A stretch of DNA of 64,000 bases from Lamellibrachia columna (lineage: Eukaryota; Annelida; Polychaeta; Sabellida; Siboglinidae). The notes beneath the pieces were generated by a model. It was given only the letters and a program-made list of their open reading frames with translations, did no database searches and was not told the DNA's origin. The stretch is taken from assembly GCA_963662155.1 (NCBI GenBank), contig OY759263.1:1285095-1349094 (forward strand), read 5' to 3'. Made by a program: the position numbers and the translations under genes. Every line of letters begins with the position of its first letter. Within the stretch, counting starts at the first letter, position 1. Shown piece after piece: positions 26,401 to 39,700 of this stretch.

Positions 26401-29400
26401 ATGAATGACATGGTGGACATATTGGATGGATGACTGGATGGGTGAACATATAGGATGAATGACTTGGTGAACATATTGGATGGATGACTGGATGGGTGAA
26501 CATATAGGATGAATGACTTGGTGAACATATTGGATGGATGACTGGGTGGGTGGACATATAGGATGAATGACATGGTGGACATATTGGATGGATGACTGGG
26601 TGGGTGGACATATAGGATGAATGACATGGTGGACATATTGGATGGATGACTGGATGGGTGAACATATAGGATGAATGACTTGGTGAACATATTGGATGGA
26701 TGACTGGGTGGGTGGACATATTGGATGAATGACTTGGTGGACATATTGGATTAATGACTTGGTGGACATATTGGATGGATGACTGGGTGGGTGGACATAT
26801 AGGATGAATGACTTGGTGAACATATTGGATGGATGACTGGATGGGTGAACATATAGGATGAATGACTTGGTGAACATATTTGATGGATGACTGGGTGGGT
26901 GAACATATTGGATGAATGACTTGGTGGACATATTGGATTAATGACTTGGTGGACATATTGGATGGATGACTGGGTGGGTGAACATATTGGATGAATGACT
27001 TGGTGGACATATTGGATGGATGACTGGGTGGGTGGACAATGGACATATTGGATGAATGACTTGGTGGACATATTGGATTAATGACTTGGTGGACATATTG
27101 GATGGATGACTTGGTAGACATATTGGATGGATGACTTGGTAGACATATTGGCTGTTCAATTCTGTTTTTTCGCTAATCCCAATTTAGACTCATTTCATGA
27201 AAGATCGAACCTATCTAGTATCCACTATGACATGCTAGCCCGTTTGTACAAATTTGTTATTTAGTTTCAGTGAAATCACCAGACAAACTATGTAATTATT
27301 TTTGACCAGATCTGATAAAAATTCGGTGAAAAAAGGGCAAAAGATGTCTGGCTCTATATGCTTTAACACAAGGCTTTTCATACTTTAGTAAGTAACCAAT
27401 TCCAGTGATCAAATTCAATTTTTTCAATGATATTAACAAAACTATGCAATCTTATTAAACCGACTGCTTACATTACTTAAACTATTCACACATTGCACAT
27501 TTGAACATCAACAAACCTGATTCGTGATGGGCTAAATGAGTTGAGGGAGCTTTAATGTTGTCTACTTGTAGTGGAGACGTCCACTCTGTTAATGTTGTCT
27601 ACTTGTAGTGGAGACGTCCACTCTGTTAATGTTGTCTACTTGTAGTGGAGACATCCACTCTGTTAATGTTGTTTACTTGTAGTGGAGACGTCCACTCTGT
27701 TAATGTTGTTTACTTGTAGTGGAGACAGCCACTCTGTTAATGTTGTCTACTTGTAGTGGAGACGTCCACTCTGTTAATGTTGTCAACTTGTAGTGGAGAC
27801 GTCCACTCTTTTAATGTTGTTTACTTGTAGTGGAGACGGCTACTCTGTTAATGTTGTCTACTTGTAGTGGAGACATCCACTCTGTTAATGTTGTCTACTT
27901 GTAGTGGAGACATCCACTATGTTAATGTTGTCTACTTGTAGTGGAGATGTCCACTCTGTTAATGTTGTTTACTTGTAGTTGAGATGGCCACTCTGTTAAT
28001 GTTGTCTACTTGTAGTCGAGACAGCCACTCTGTCACGTGCGCTCAATAAACTCTCTCCTCACTTTGTGCGGCTTGATTTCCTTGACATTGTCTTCCGGAA
28101 TGGAATTGAGGCATGTTGCCAGGCAACCAGCAGTAATGCTCACAAGGCGTCATTTCTCCTGGCACAGATCTACGCAACACTACAGCGATGTGACGCTCTG
28201 GGTGGGGCTGACACAACACAGGTACGCCAAGTCAGTTGTCATAGGAACAATGGCCTGGTCTTTTTAGTAGTCCACAGCACATTAAAAAGAGAGTGAATAA
28301 CAACTTTTGTTATGTCAAAACTATCTGTACATTAAAAACAATTATTGTCCTCGTAATACATGTATCTTTGAATCAGTCTGTGTCGTCTTCATGTTAGCAA
28401 TGGATGCGATACTTTAAGAAAGTATTATTAATACTGGTGATATTAAAAAAAATTGCATATACTTACAAAAACATTAAAGTATTGCAAATACTTGCAAGGT
28501 TTTGTAAAGTGATGTAAGTATATTTGTAAAGTAATGTAAGTATTTTTGCAAATATTTAGCAAAGCTTAAAATTGAGTATTGCAATACACAGTCCTCCAAA
28601 TATTGGGCCAATCTCTGGTTCATATGTAGCAACTATAGAAACCAGTGTTATCTGATGGATGTTGTCACGTAGGTGTTGGTGATGTTATCACTTAGGTGTT
28701 GGTGATGTTGTCACATAGGTGTTGGTGATGTTGTCACGTAGGTGTTGGTGATGTTGTCACGTAGGTGTTGGTGATGTTGTCACGTAGGTGTTGGTGATGT
28801 TTTCACGTAGGTGTTGGTGATGTTGTCACGTAGGTGTTGGTGATGTTTTCACGTAGGTGTTGGTGATGTTGTCACATAGGTGTTGGTGATGTTTTCACGT
28901 AGGTGTTGGTGATGTTATCATGTAGGTGTTGGTGATGTTTTCATGTAGGTGTTGGTGATGTTTTCACGTAAGTGTTGGTGAAGTTGTCCTGTAGGTATTG
29001 GTGATGTTGTTTTTCAGGTCAGTTTTCTTTTTCCCATTTGGATGGTGTCATGCAAGCCCTACCTGGACATCATTGACCAGTGGGTGACCACAGGTCAGCT
29101 GAATGACCCCTGCCAAGAGTTCGTCATTCACAGGTGTGTGCACTGATATTCTTGTCTTGGAGGGTGACTTAGAACCAATGCGACTTGGAGGGTGACATAG
29201 AAACAATGAGGGTTGGAGTATGACTTAGAGACAATGCGACTTGGAGGGTGACTTAGAGGCAATACGATTTGGAATGTGACTTAGAAACAATGCGACTTGG
29301 AGGGTGACTTAGAGACAACGCAACTTGGAGGGTGACTTAGAGACAATGCAACTTGAAGGGTGACTTAGAGACAATGCGACTTGGAGGGTGACTTAAAGAC

Positions 29401-30716
29401 AATGCAACTTGCAGGGTGACTTAGAGACAACGCAACTTGGAGAGTGACTTAGAGACAACGTAACTTGAAGGGTGACTTAGAGACAACGCAACTTGGAGGG
29501 TGACTTAGAAACAATGCGACTTGGAGTATGACTTAGAGACAATGCGACTTGGAGGGTGACTTAGAGGCAATACGATTTGGAATGTGACTTAGAAACAGTG
29601 CGACTTGGAGGGTGACTTAGAGACAACGCAACTTGGAGGGTGACTTAGAGACAATGCAACTTGAAGGGTGACTTAGAGACAATGCGACTTGGAGGGTGAC
29701 TTAAAGACAATGCAACTTGGAGGGTGACTTAGAGACAATGTGATTTGGAGTGTGACTTACAGACAATGCGACTTGGAGGGTGACTTGAAGACAATGCAAC
29801 TTGGAGGGTGACTTTGAGACAATGCAACATGGAGGGTGACTTTGAGACAATGCGACTTGAAGAGTAACTTATGGACAATGCAACATGGAGGATTACTTAG
29901 GTGCTTTGTAAATATAAACAAGATGCATTAATCAATCCAATTTTTGTTTCATAGGACAAATCATATTATATTTTATTAATTATCTCTAGCAAATAATTTG
30001 AAATAAAAAGTGACATGAGGTAATTAAAACAGTAATTGAAATTACCAATTACATTTACACCAATTACTTTTAAAAACAAAACACAAACTACAATTCTAGA
30101 ATTGGAATTGGTGTTTCAATTCCAATTACAGTGTAATTCATCCCAGGTCTACCCATAGGTCATGTGACCCTTGTGACTGCTCTTGTAGGGACCCTGATGT
30201 GGGAGCGGAGACAGAGGCCTACTGGGAAGCTGCTCTGGAGGTTCGTCACCAGTCTGGGTGGCTGCTGTCTGCGTCACATGACCAGCAGGGTGATGACAGT
30301 GATGGCGCGTCGGGGGTGCCCAGCTTCCTCCTGCCCATCATGTACTCCGTGGTTGGGGCAGGGAAGGCAGCGGAGTTGCTCCAACACCTGGGTGGTCTCG
30401 TGGAACACAACGGTGTGTTACAGTCACACTGCATTCTGCAAGTTGTTCTTGTTTGAAAATATTAATAATAATAAGTTTGCAGTTGGATTCTAAATAGTTT
30501 AATTTTAAAATATATTTGTTACTGTTAGTCTATGATTTTTTCAACCATGCAGTTGAGTTATATAGTAAGACGTGTACATATTAACAATTTCAGTTCTGTT
30601 CTCTCGGGTGCTGTGATCACTTAAAATCTCCACTCACAGTAACTTTGTGAGAAAATCGACTATGTCACTTCAAATCAACATTTGAACAATAGCAATGTAT
30701 TTTACGAATAAGATCA

Positions 30717-30782
<66 letters not shown>

Positions 30783-33700
30783 AAAATAGAATAATCAACA
30801 AGTAAAACAAATTGAACAATTTTAATTATTGTTGTCGTGGTAACCAACAATCCAAGAATTATTGAAGTATATTTCCATAATACTGAAAAATTCATTAAAA
30901 TTCCATTCATTAATAATTCCTATGCTACGAGACTGGGACTTTCCATTCATTCACTGTACCGTTGGCAGCGATAGCGGTTGTTTAAAAGTGAGCGTCAGAA
31001 TGGTTTATTGTGCGGCATTTGATTGTAACAAACAGTAGTAAGAATAAAGTAACATGTGGTTGGTCTAAGTTCCCTACGGAGCCAACTTTGTTTAAAAAAG
31101 CAAACGTCAAGCCGACGAAACACAGCCGGCTTTTCTCGCTTCCAGAAAACCAGCAAATGTGCAACCCTGGGTTATCCTGGTGCTAAAATCTCTTTGAAAT
31201 AATAATAAAAATATATATTATTTGATATAGCACCAAATCCAATTTTAAATTGTTTGTGGCACTTTACAAGACAAATAGTTATAAAATTGCTACATAAACA
31301 TGCAATTCTTTACAAATATGTTATACAAGCTAATCACATATTAATTTAATGTATATATATATATATATAAAGTTAATTAAAATGATATGAATTAAGATTA
31401 ATAAAATACAGATAAGTACAGTAATTAAATATACTAAAAATAGTTATCATAATTAGAGCTCAAAAGTGTTAATATTATGTAGAAATAAAACTATGTAAAT
31501 AGATATAACTGAAATAATGTACATGAAGTTATAATTAATAAATAAATATATAAATAGGTTAATACATAATAAGATCAATAAATTAGTGCCGAAACTACCA
31601 TGTTGGACTAGAATGAGAGTCGATAAAAATGAGTCTTTAGGCATGCCTTGAAAGTAGAGAGAGTGTCCGACATTTTAATGTCATTAGGCAGAGTATTCCA
31701 CAAAGTCGCTGTGGTGACCGCAAACAAGCTGTCCCCAGCTTTGACATGAGTCCGGCAGGATGGTGTGCCTATATTATTCCCAGTTATGGAAGCTGTGTTG
31801 ATGCCACCAATCCGTAGAACACATGCAGTGACACGGGCATTAATGACCATGGTCCACCTAGGATGAAAGTGATTGGACAGCATTCTTTGGAGAGTTCGAC
31901 CTGCAATTCTGGTAACTTTGGCCTCAGAACACAACAGGTGTAGTGATTTCAGCCCAGACGATTTGTGTAACGAGCATATGAAGTTTAATGTGTGTCTTTC
32001 TGTAAATAAAGCATTGTATTTATTCTCTCATTTGTTAATTGATTTATTTCTACATTAATCCGAAATTTTCTCTTTGTAACTGCTTTTATAGCTTTCGCTA
32101 AAATACGGCGCTATATTTTTTCCACTTTAACACACAGTCAACAAGACAATCATTAGAACTTGTACAATTCATTGTATCTTTAAAATTCCCATCGTATAAT
32201 ATATTACACCAAAAACTATAACATTATATACAGTTAATTAATTAATAATGATAAATTAATAATAATTTAAATAAATTAAATTACAATTATCATAATATCT
32301 TGTTTCTATATTTCAGATTTTCATGCGTTTCCCCTCATCAGGGGAAATTAGCCCCAGTTATTGTTTTTAATTAAATCAAGTACAGAGTAATGACAACGAT
32401 AAGTGATTATTTTATTGTTACTACCTGTAATATATGGTCTTTGATCTATACAGTGTTTTTCATCAGATCATTTTGAATGTGAAGCAATCTTTTATTCACA
32501 CCTGCTCACTGTGCAAAACAGACAAAGCAGTCTATTTCAACAGTATGTAGTTAAACTTAGCATCCCTTTGATGACAAGTACAGGAATAACAAACCCGTAA
32601 AGAGACCTTAGTTACAAGAGTTGCTTATTACAATGTGGTTTGACAACACTAGAGACCAGGAGACTAAGAGGAGACCAAATAGAAGTGTTTAAAATAGTGA
32701 ACGGTTATGAGGATGTTGATAGGAATATGTTCTTCAAACTTAAAGAAGGCAGTAGAACCAGAGGACACAAAGCAGCATTAGTTAAGGAGCAGTGTAGGTT
32801 GGACATGAGAAAGTACTCTTTCTCACAGAGGGTGATAAATGAATGGAACAAACTGCCAAATGATTGTGTTAATGCTAGTAGTGTGAATATGTTTAAAAAT
32901 AGAATTGACAGATATTTGATAAGGGCGGGCTACACATAGATGACAAAATTGTTGGACTCTCGATAAGCCAATGGCTTCCTTGTCCACTTGCCATCTGGAA
33001 CTTGTTGTTTGGGATGGCAATCTTGTTAAATCTTAAAGTGAAGGTTAATCCATTACTAGCTAGAACTGAGTAGATACTGCGTAGGGCCGAAATCACTGCC
33101 ACCCGTCATTGCTACTCCTGCTATTGTGATGTTTACTTTTTGACCTAACCATGAAAATGACACCTAGAGCTGCCAAACGTCTCATATATTTACCATATAT
33201 ATGCACAAACATTACCTTTACTTCCATGTGACGATAAAAAATTACAAAAACAATAGCTAGCTATCTTCTATGCCTAGCTCCGCAAAGCTGGGCATAGGAG
33301 ATGACAAGTTTTTATTTATTTTGATCTTTGGATTTGGAAGTGACATGTGCATATGGTAGATATATGAGGAGAAGTACTGCATCTAACGCGCTTTGCCAGT
33401 TGGATGCATTAAACATCTAATTTTAACTATAAATAAATTTGTCCTAATTTTTTATTTTGGCATGTAGTACATACAATATTAAACTTTGTGTACACAACGA
33501 AAAAGCAGTTTAGCTAGTGCCTTGTTGTTAGTTCCTTTAACATCATTATTCTGGTCATCAAGAACATCCATCTGAAGCTATAACACAGTCCATCTACGTA
33601 AGATATAACATGATAGATAACCATCGGTATCAGAACTAACATCGTCCATCTAAGTAAGATATAACGTTGTAGATAACCATATAGGCATCAGAAGTAACAC

Positions 33701-36700
33701 TGTCCGTCTAAGTAAGATATAACGTGGTAGATAACCATCGGCATCAGAAGTAACATTGTCCGTCTAAGTAAGATACAATGTGGTAGATAACCATCGGCAT
33801 CAGAAGTAACATTGTCCGTCTAAGTAAGATATAACGTGGTAGATAACCATTGGCATCAGAAGTAACATTGTCCGTCTAAGTAAGATATAATGTGGTAGAT
33901 AACCATTGGCATCAGAAGTAACATTGTCTGTCTAAGTAAGATATAACATGGTAGATAACCATCGGCATCAGAAGTAACATTGTCCGTCTAAGTAAGATAT
34001 AATGTGGTAGATAACCATTGGCATCAGAAGTAACATTGTCCATCTAAGTAAGATATAATGTGGTAGATAACCATCGGCATCAGAAGTAACATTGTCTGTC
34101 TAAGTAAGATATAACGTGGTAGATAACCATTGGCATCAGAAGTAACATTGTCTGTCTAAGTAAGATATAATGTGGTAGATAACCATCGGCATCAGAAGTA
34201 ACATTGTCCATCTAAGTAAGATATAATGTGGTAGATAACCATCGGCATCAGAAGTAACATTGTCTGTCTAAGTAAGATATAACGTGGTAGATAACCATCG
34301 GCATCAGAAGTAACATTGTCTGTCTAAGTAAGATATAACGTGGTAGATAACCATTGGCATCAGAAGTAACATTGTCCGTCTAAGTAAGATATAATGTGGT
34401 AGATAACCATTGGCATCAGAAGTAACATTGTCCGCTGCTGTTTTAGATATTGGCAATTACAGAAAATCTTGAACAAAATGTATTGAGTGATAATCCACAA
34501 TTATTATTATGCTCCACGTAGGGGCTCCACGTAGGGGCTCTGCGTAGGGGCTCCACATGATAGATTTTGAGTAATGTACCGTAGCGTCACATACTGTGTG
34601 GCCAGTATAACAGCCAGTCATACTGAAATGATTAAAATAAATACTATAAATGTGTAAATGTTGGTTTTGTTTATGCATGCATGCATACACATAATATTAT
34701 ACCTATGTACACATGCGTGCATGCACATTTAATATTATACCTATGTACACATGCGTGCATGCACATTTAATATTATACCTATGTACACATGCATGTATAC
34801 ACATACAATATAACCTGCTCCTTGCCACAGATTCAGAGATGACACCCACGCTGTACGAGGTCTTCATCGAATCGCTTCAATCTCACTTGGGCACTCAGCA
34901 CACAGTGCGCAGCGAGACAACTACACAGGCAGGGGGCGCCACTAATGTGTCGGTTGGGACGGTGGACCCGGTGTTTGTGGACAACATTCGTCAACAGCTG
35001 CAGGTGACAGGAGTGAAGGACTCCCTTCTGGCGGGAAACTTCTCCGACTTGTTGACAGCGGCTGGCACAGAAGACCTTGCTTCAAGCATGGCTGATGAAC
35101 AGCAGCTAAACAGGTAGGTCAGAAATTGTTTCATCTCATTTATTTTAAATGGAATTCTTCTATAATTAATCCAAAGGTGTAACACGCAATGTGTAGCATC
35201 CAATGTGTAACACACATCCAATGTGTAACACACAAAATGTAACACCCTAGGTGTAAAACCCAAAGTGTAATGCCCAATGTGTCACACCCAAGGTGTTACA
35301 CCCAATATGTAATCCTAAGGCGTAATCCCCAAGATGTCACCCCAGACAGGTTTATTTGTGTTTGTTGTAAGCTGAATCTACTAGACTGGCCAAGACAGGT
35401 TTATTTGCCTGTGTTTACAGTAAGCTGAGTCAACTGGACTGGTCAAGATTGAGTCCAGTCAAGCTGCTCCTTCAGACCTGTCTGTACCCTCACATCTCTC
35501 GGTGCTACACGATGACGAGCGACAGACTGCTGCAGACCCTGAAGGAGAAGTTTGGCCTCATGGACTACTTCACAACTGTCAGAGTATGTGACCTGATATA
35601 GTGACATCATTGCAATATCATCATCTTTGATAAACTACTCATATTCAATTAAATGTGTTAACTATTTAAGATTGAAACGTATATGAAATTAAAATCCACA
35701 ATAAAAAACATAAATGTGTGAATTCTGAAGAATCATAAAATATTTAAAAAATTACACAGCACCTCATAGGATATGGGATATTTGTGTAGGTTTGTATGTG
35801 TTTGTGCACATGCGTGCATGCCTGTTTACATAGTGATGTGTCAATCACATCTATCTAACAACACTCTGTGCTGAATACCCAGCAAGGTAAACATGATACA
35901 CCATTTAACTAGTTCCTTAAAGGTTGGTTGCCTATGTAAAGGCTAACTAAGATCTATGGTCAACTGCCACAATCTATCTTCATATCCATAGGCAGAAGAA
36001 TGCAAAAGTTAGGTAATCTTTAACTGCAGTGAAAGGTGAAGTTTGTCCCTAAATAGGACAATATCCAGTCTCTAGAACTGATCAAAAACTCTACACTTCC
36101 CTCCCCAAGAGGATTTGAAAGATTGTCCTCTCGGCTGAGAGTTTGGTGTTCAACCACTGTTCTACCATGTCCCATCACAACTATCATCACCACTATTATC
36201 TTATTATCACCGCTATCATCACCACTATCATCATCTTATCATCACCACTATCATCACTACTATCATCATCTTATCATCACCACTATTATCATCTTATCAC
36301 CACTATCATCATCTTGTCATTACCACTATCATATTCTTATCATCACCACTATCATCATCTTATCTTCCTCATCATCTGTCGTCCTTGGAGGGAATGAAAG
36401 CAGCTTGTTTCCCCACAGTGTCTTATGGTTCCCTCCACACTTGTTTCCCCACAGTGTCTTATGGTTCCCTCCACACTTGTTTCCCCACAGTGTCTTATGG
36501 TTCCCTCCACACTTGTTTCCCCACAGTGTCTTATGGTTCCCTCCACACTTGTTTCCCCACAGTGTCTTATGGTTCCCTCCACACTTGTTTCCCCACAGTG
36601 TCTTATGGTTCCGTCCACACTTGTTTCCCCACAGTGTCTTATGGTTCCCTCCACACTTGTTTCCCCACAGTGTCTAATGGTTCCCTCCACACTTGTTTCC

Positions 36701-39700
36701 CCACAGTGTCTTATGGTTCCCTCCACACTTGTTTCCCCACAGTGTCTTATGGTTCCCTCCACACTTGTTTCCCCACAGTGTCTTATGGTTCCCTCCACAC
36801 TTGTTTCCCCACAGTGTCTTATGGTTCCCTCCACACTTGTTTCCCCACAGTGTCTTATGGTTCCCTCCACACTTGTTTCCCCACAGTGTCTTATGGTTCC
36901 CTCCACACTTGTTTCCCCACAGTGTCTTATGGTTCCCTCCACACTTGTTTCCCCACAGTGTCTTATGGTTCCCTCCACACTTGTTTCCCCACAGTGTCTT
37001 ATGGTTCCCTCCACACTTGTTTCTCCACAGTGTCTTATGGTTCCCTCCACACTTGTTTCCCCACAGTGTCTTATGGTTCCCTCCACACTTGTTTCCCCAC
37101 AGTGTCTTATGGTTCCCTCCACACTTGTTTCCCCACAGTGTCTTATGGTTCCCTCCACACTTGTTTCCCCACAGTGTCTTATGGTTCCCTCCACACTTGT
37201 TTCCCCACAGTGTCTTATGGTTCCCTCCACACTTGTTTCCTCACAGTGTCTTATGGTTCCCTCCACACTTGTTTCCTCACAGTGTCTTATGGTTCCCTCC
37301 ACACTTGTTTCCCCACAGTGTCTTATGGTTCCCTCCACACTTGTTTCCCCACAGTGTCTTATGGTTCCCTCCACACTTGTTTCCCCACAGTGTCTTATGG
37401 TTCCCTCCACACTTGTTTCCTCACAGTGTCTTATGGTTCCCTCCACACTTGTTTCCCCACAGTGTCTTATGGTTCCCTCCACACTTGTTTCCCCACAGTG
37501 TCTTATGGTTCCCTCCACACTTGTTTCCCCACAGTGTCTTATGGTTCCCTCCACACTTGTTTCCCCACAGTGTCTTATGGTTCCCTCCACACTTGTTTCC
37601 CCACAGTGTCTTATGGTTCCCTCCACACTTGTTTCCCCACAGTGTCTTATGGTTCCCTCCACACTTGTTTCCCCACAGTGTCTTATGGTTCCCTCCACAC
37701 TTGTTTCCCCACAGTGTCTTATGGTTCCCTCCACACTTGTTTCCCCACAGTGTCTTATGGTTCCCTCCACACTTGTTTCCCCACAGTGTCTTATGGTTCC
37801 CTCCACACTTGTTTCCTCCACAGTGTCTTATGGTTCCCTCCACACTTGTTTCCCCACAGTGTCTTATGGTTCCCTCCACACTTGTTTCCCCACAGTGTCT
37901 TATGGTTCCCTCCACACTTGTTTCCCCACAGTGTCTTATGGTTCCCTCCACACTTGTTTCCCCACAGTGTCTTATGGTTCCCTCCACACTTGTTTCCCCA
38001 CAGTGTCTTATGGTTCCCTCCACACTTGTTTCCCCACAGTGTCTTATGGTTCCCTCCACACTTGTTTCCCCACAGTGTCTTATGGTTCCCTCCACACTTG
38101 TTTCCCCACAGTGTCTTATGGTTCCCTCCACACTTGTTTCCCCACAGTGTCTTATGGTTCCCTCCACACTTGTTTCCCCACAGTGTCTTATGGTTCCCTC
38201 CACACTTGTTTCCCCACAGTGTCTTATGGTTCCCTCCACACTTGTTTCCCCACAGTGTCTTATGGTTCCCTCCACACTTGTTTCCCCACAGTGTCTTATG
38301 GTTCCCTCCACACTTGTTTCCCCACAGTGTCTTATGGTTCCCTCCACACTTGTTTCCCCACAGTGTCTTATGGTTCCCTCCACACTTGTTTCCCCACAGT
38401 GTCTTATGGTTCCCTCCACACTTGTTTCCCCACAGTGTCTTATGGTTCCCTCCACACTTGTTTCCCCACAGTGTCTTATGGTTCCCTCCACACTTGTTTC
38501 CCCACAGTGTCTTATGGTTCCCTCCACACTTGTTTCCCCACAGTGTCTTATGGTTCCCTCCACACTTGTTTCCCCACAGTGTCTTATGGTTCCCTCCACA
38601 CTTGTTTCCTCACAGTGTCTTATGGTTCCCTCCACACTTGTTTCCTCACAGTGTCTTATGGTTCCCTCCACACTTGTTTCCCCACAGTGTCTTATGGTTC
38701 CCTCCACACTTGTTTCCCCACAGTGTCTTATGGTTCCCTCCACACTTGTTTCCCCACAGTGTCTTATGGTTCCCTCCACACTTGTTTCCCCACAGTGTCT
38801 TATGGTTCCCTCCACACTTGTTTCCCCACAGTGTCTTATGGTTCCCTCCACACTTGTTTCCCCACAGTGTCTTATGGTTCCCTCCACACTTGTTTCCCCA
38901 CAGTGTCTTATGGTTCCCTCCACACTTGTTTCCCCACAGTGTCTTATGGTTCCCTCCACACTTGTTTCCCCACAGTGTCTTATGGTTCCCTCCACACTTG
39001 TTTCCCCACAGTGTCTTATGGTTCCCTCCACACTTGTTTCCCCGCAGTGTCTTATGGTTCCCTCCACACTTGTTTCCCCACAGTGTCTTATGGTTCCCTC
39101 CACACTTGTTTCCTCGCAGTGTCTTATGGTTCCCTCCACACTTGTTTCCCCACAGTGTCTTATGGTTCCCTCCACACTTGTTTCCCCACAGTGTCTTATG
39201 GTTCCCTCCACACTTGTTTCCCCACAGTGTCTTATGGTTCCCTCCACACTTGTTTCCCCACAGTGTCTTATGGTTCCCTCCACACTTGTTTCCCCACAGT
39301 GTCTTATGGTTCCCTCCACACTTGTTTCCCCGCAGTGTCTTATGGTTCCCTCCACACTTGTTTCCCCGCAGTGTCTTATGGTTCCCTCCACACTTGTTTC
39401 CCCGCAGTGTCTTATGGTTCCCTCCACACTTGTTTCCTCGCAGTGTCTTATGGTTCCCTCCACACTTGTTTCCCCACAGTGTCTTATGGTTCCCTCCACA
39501 CTTGTTTCCCCACAGTGTCTTATGGTTCCCTCCACACTTGTTTCCCCACAGTGTCTTATGGTTCCCTCCACACTTGTTTCCCCACAGTGTCTTATGGTTC
39601 CCTCCACACTTGTTTCCCCACAGTGTCTTATGGTTCCCTCCACACTTGTTTCCCCACAGTGTCTTATGGTTCCCTCCACACTTGTTTTCCCACAGTGTCT

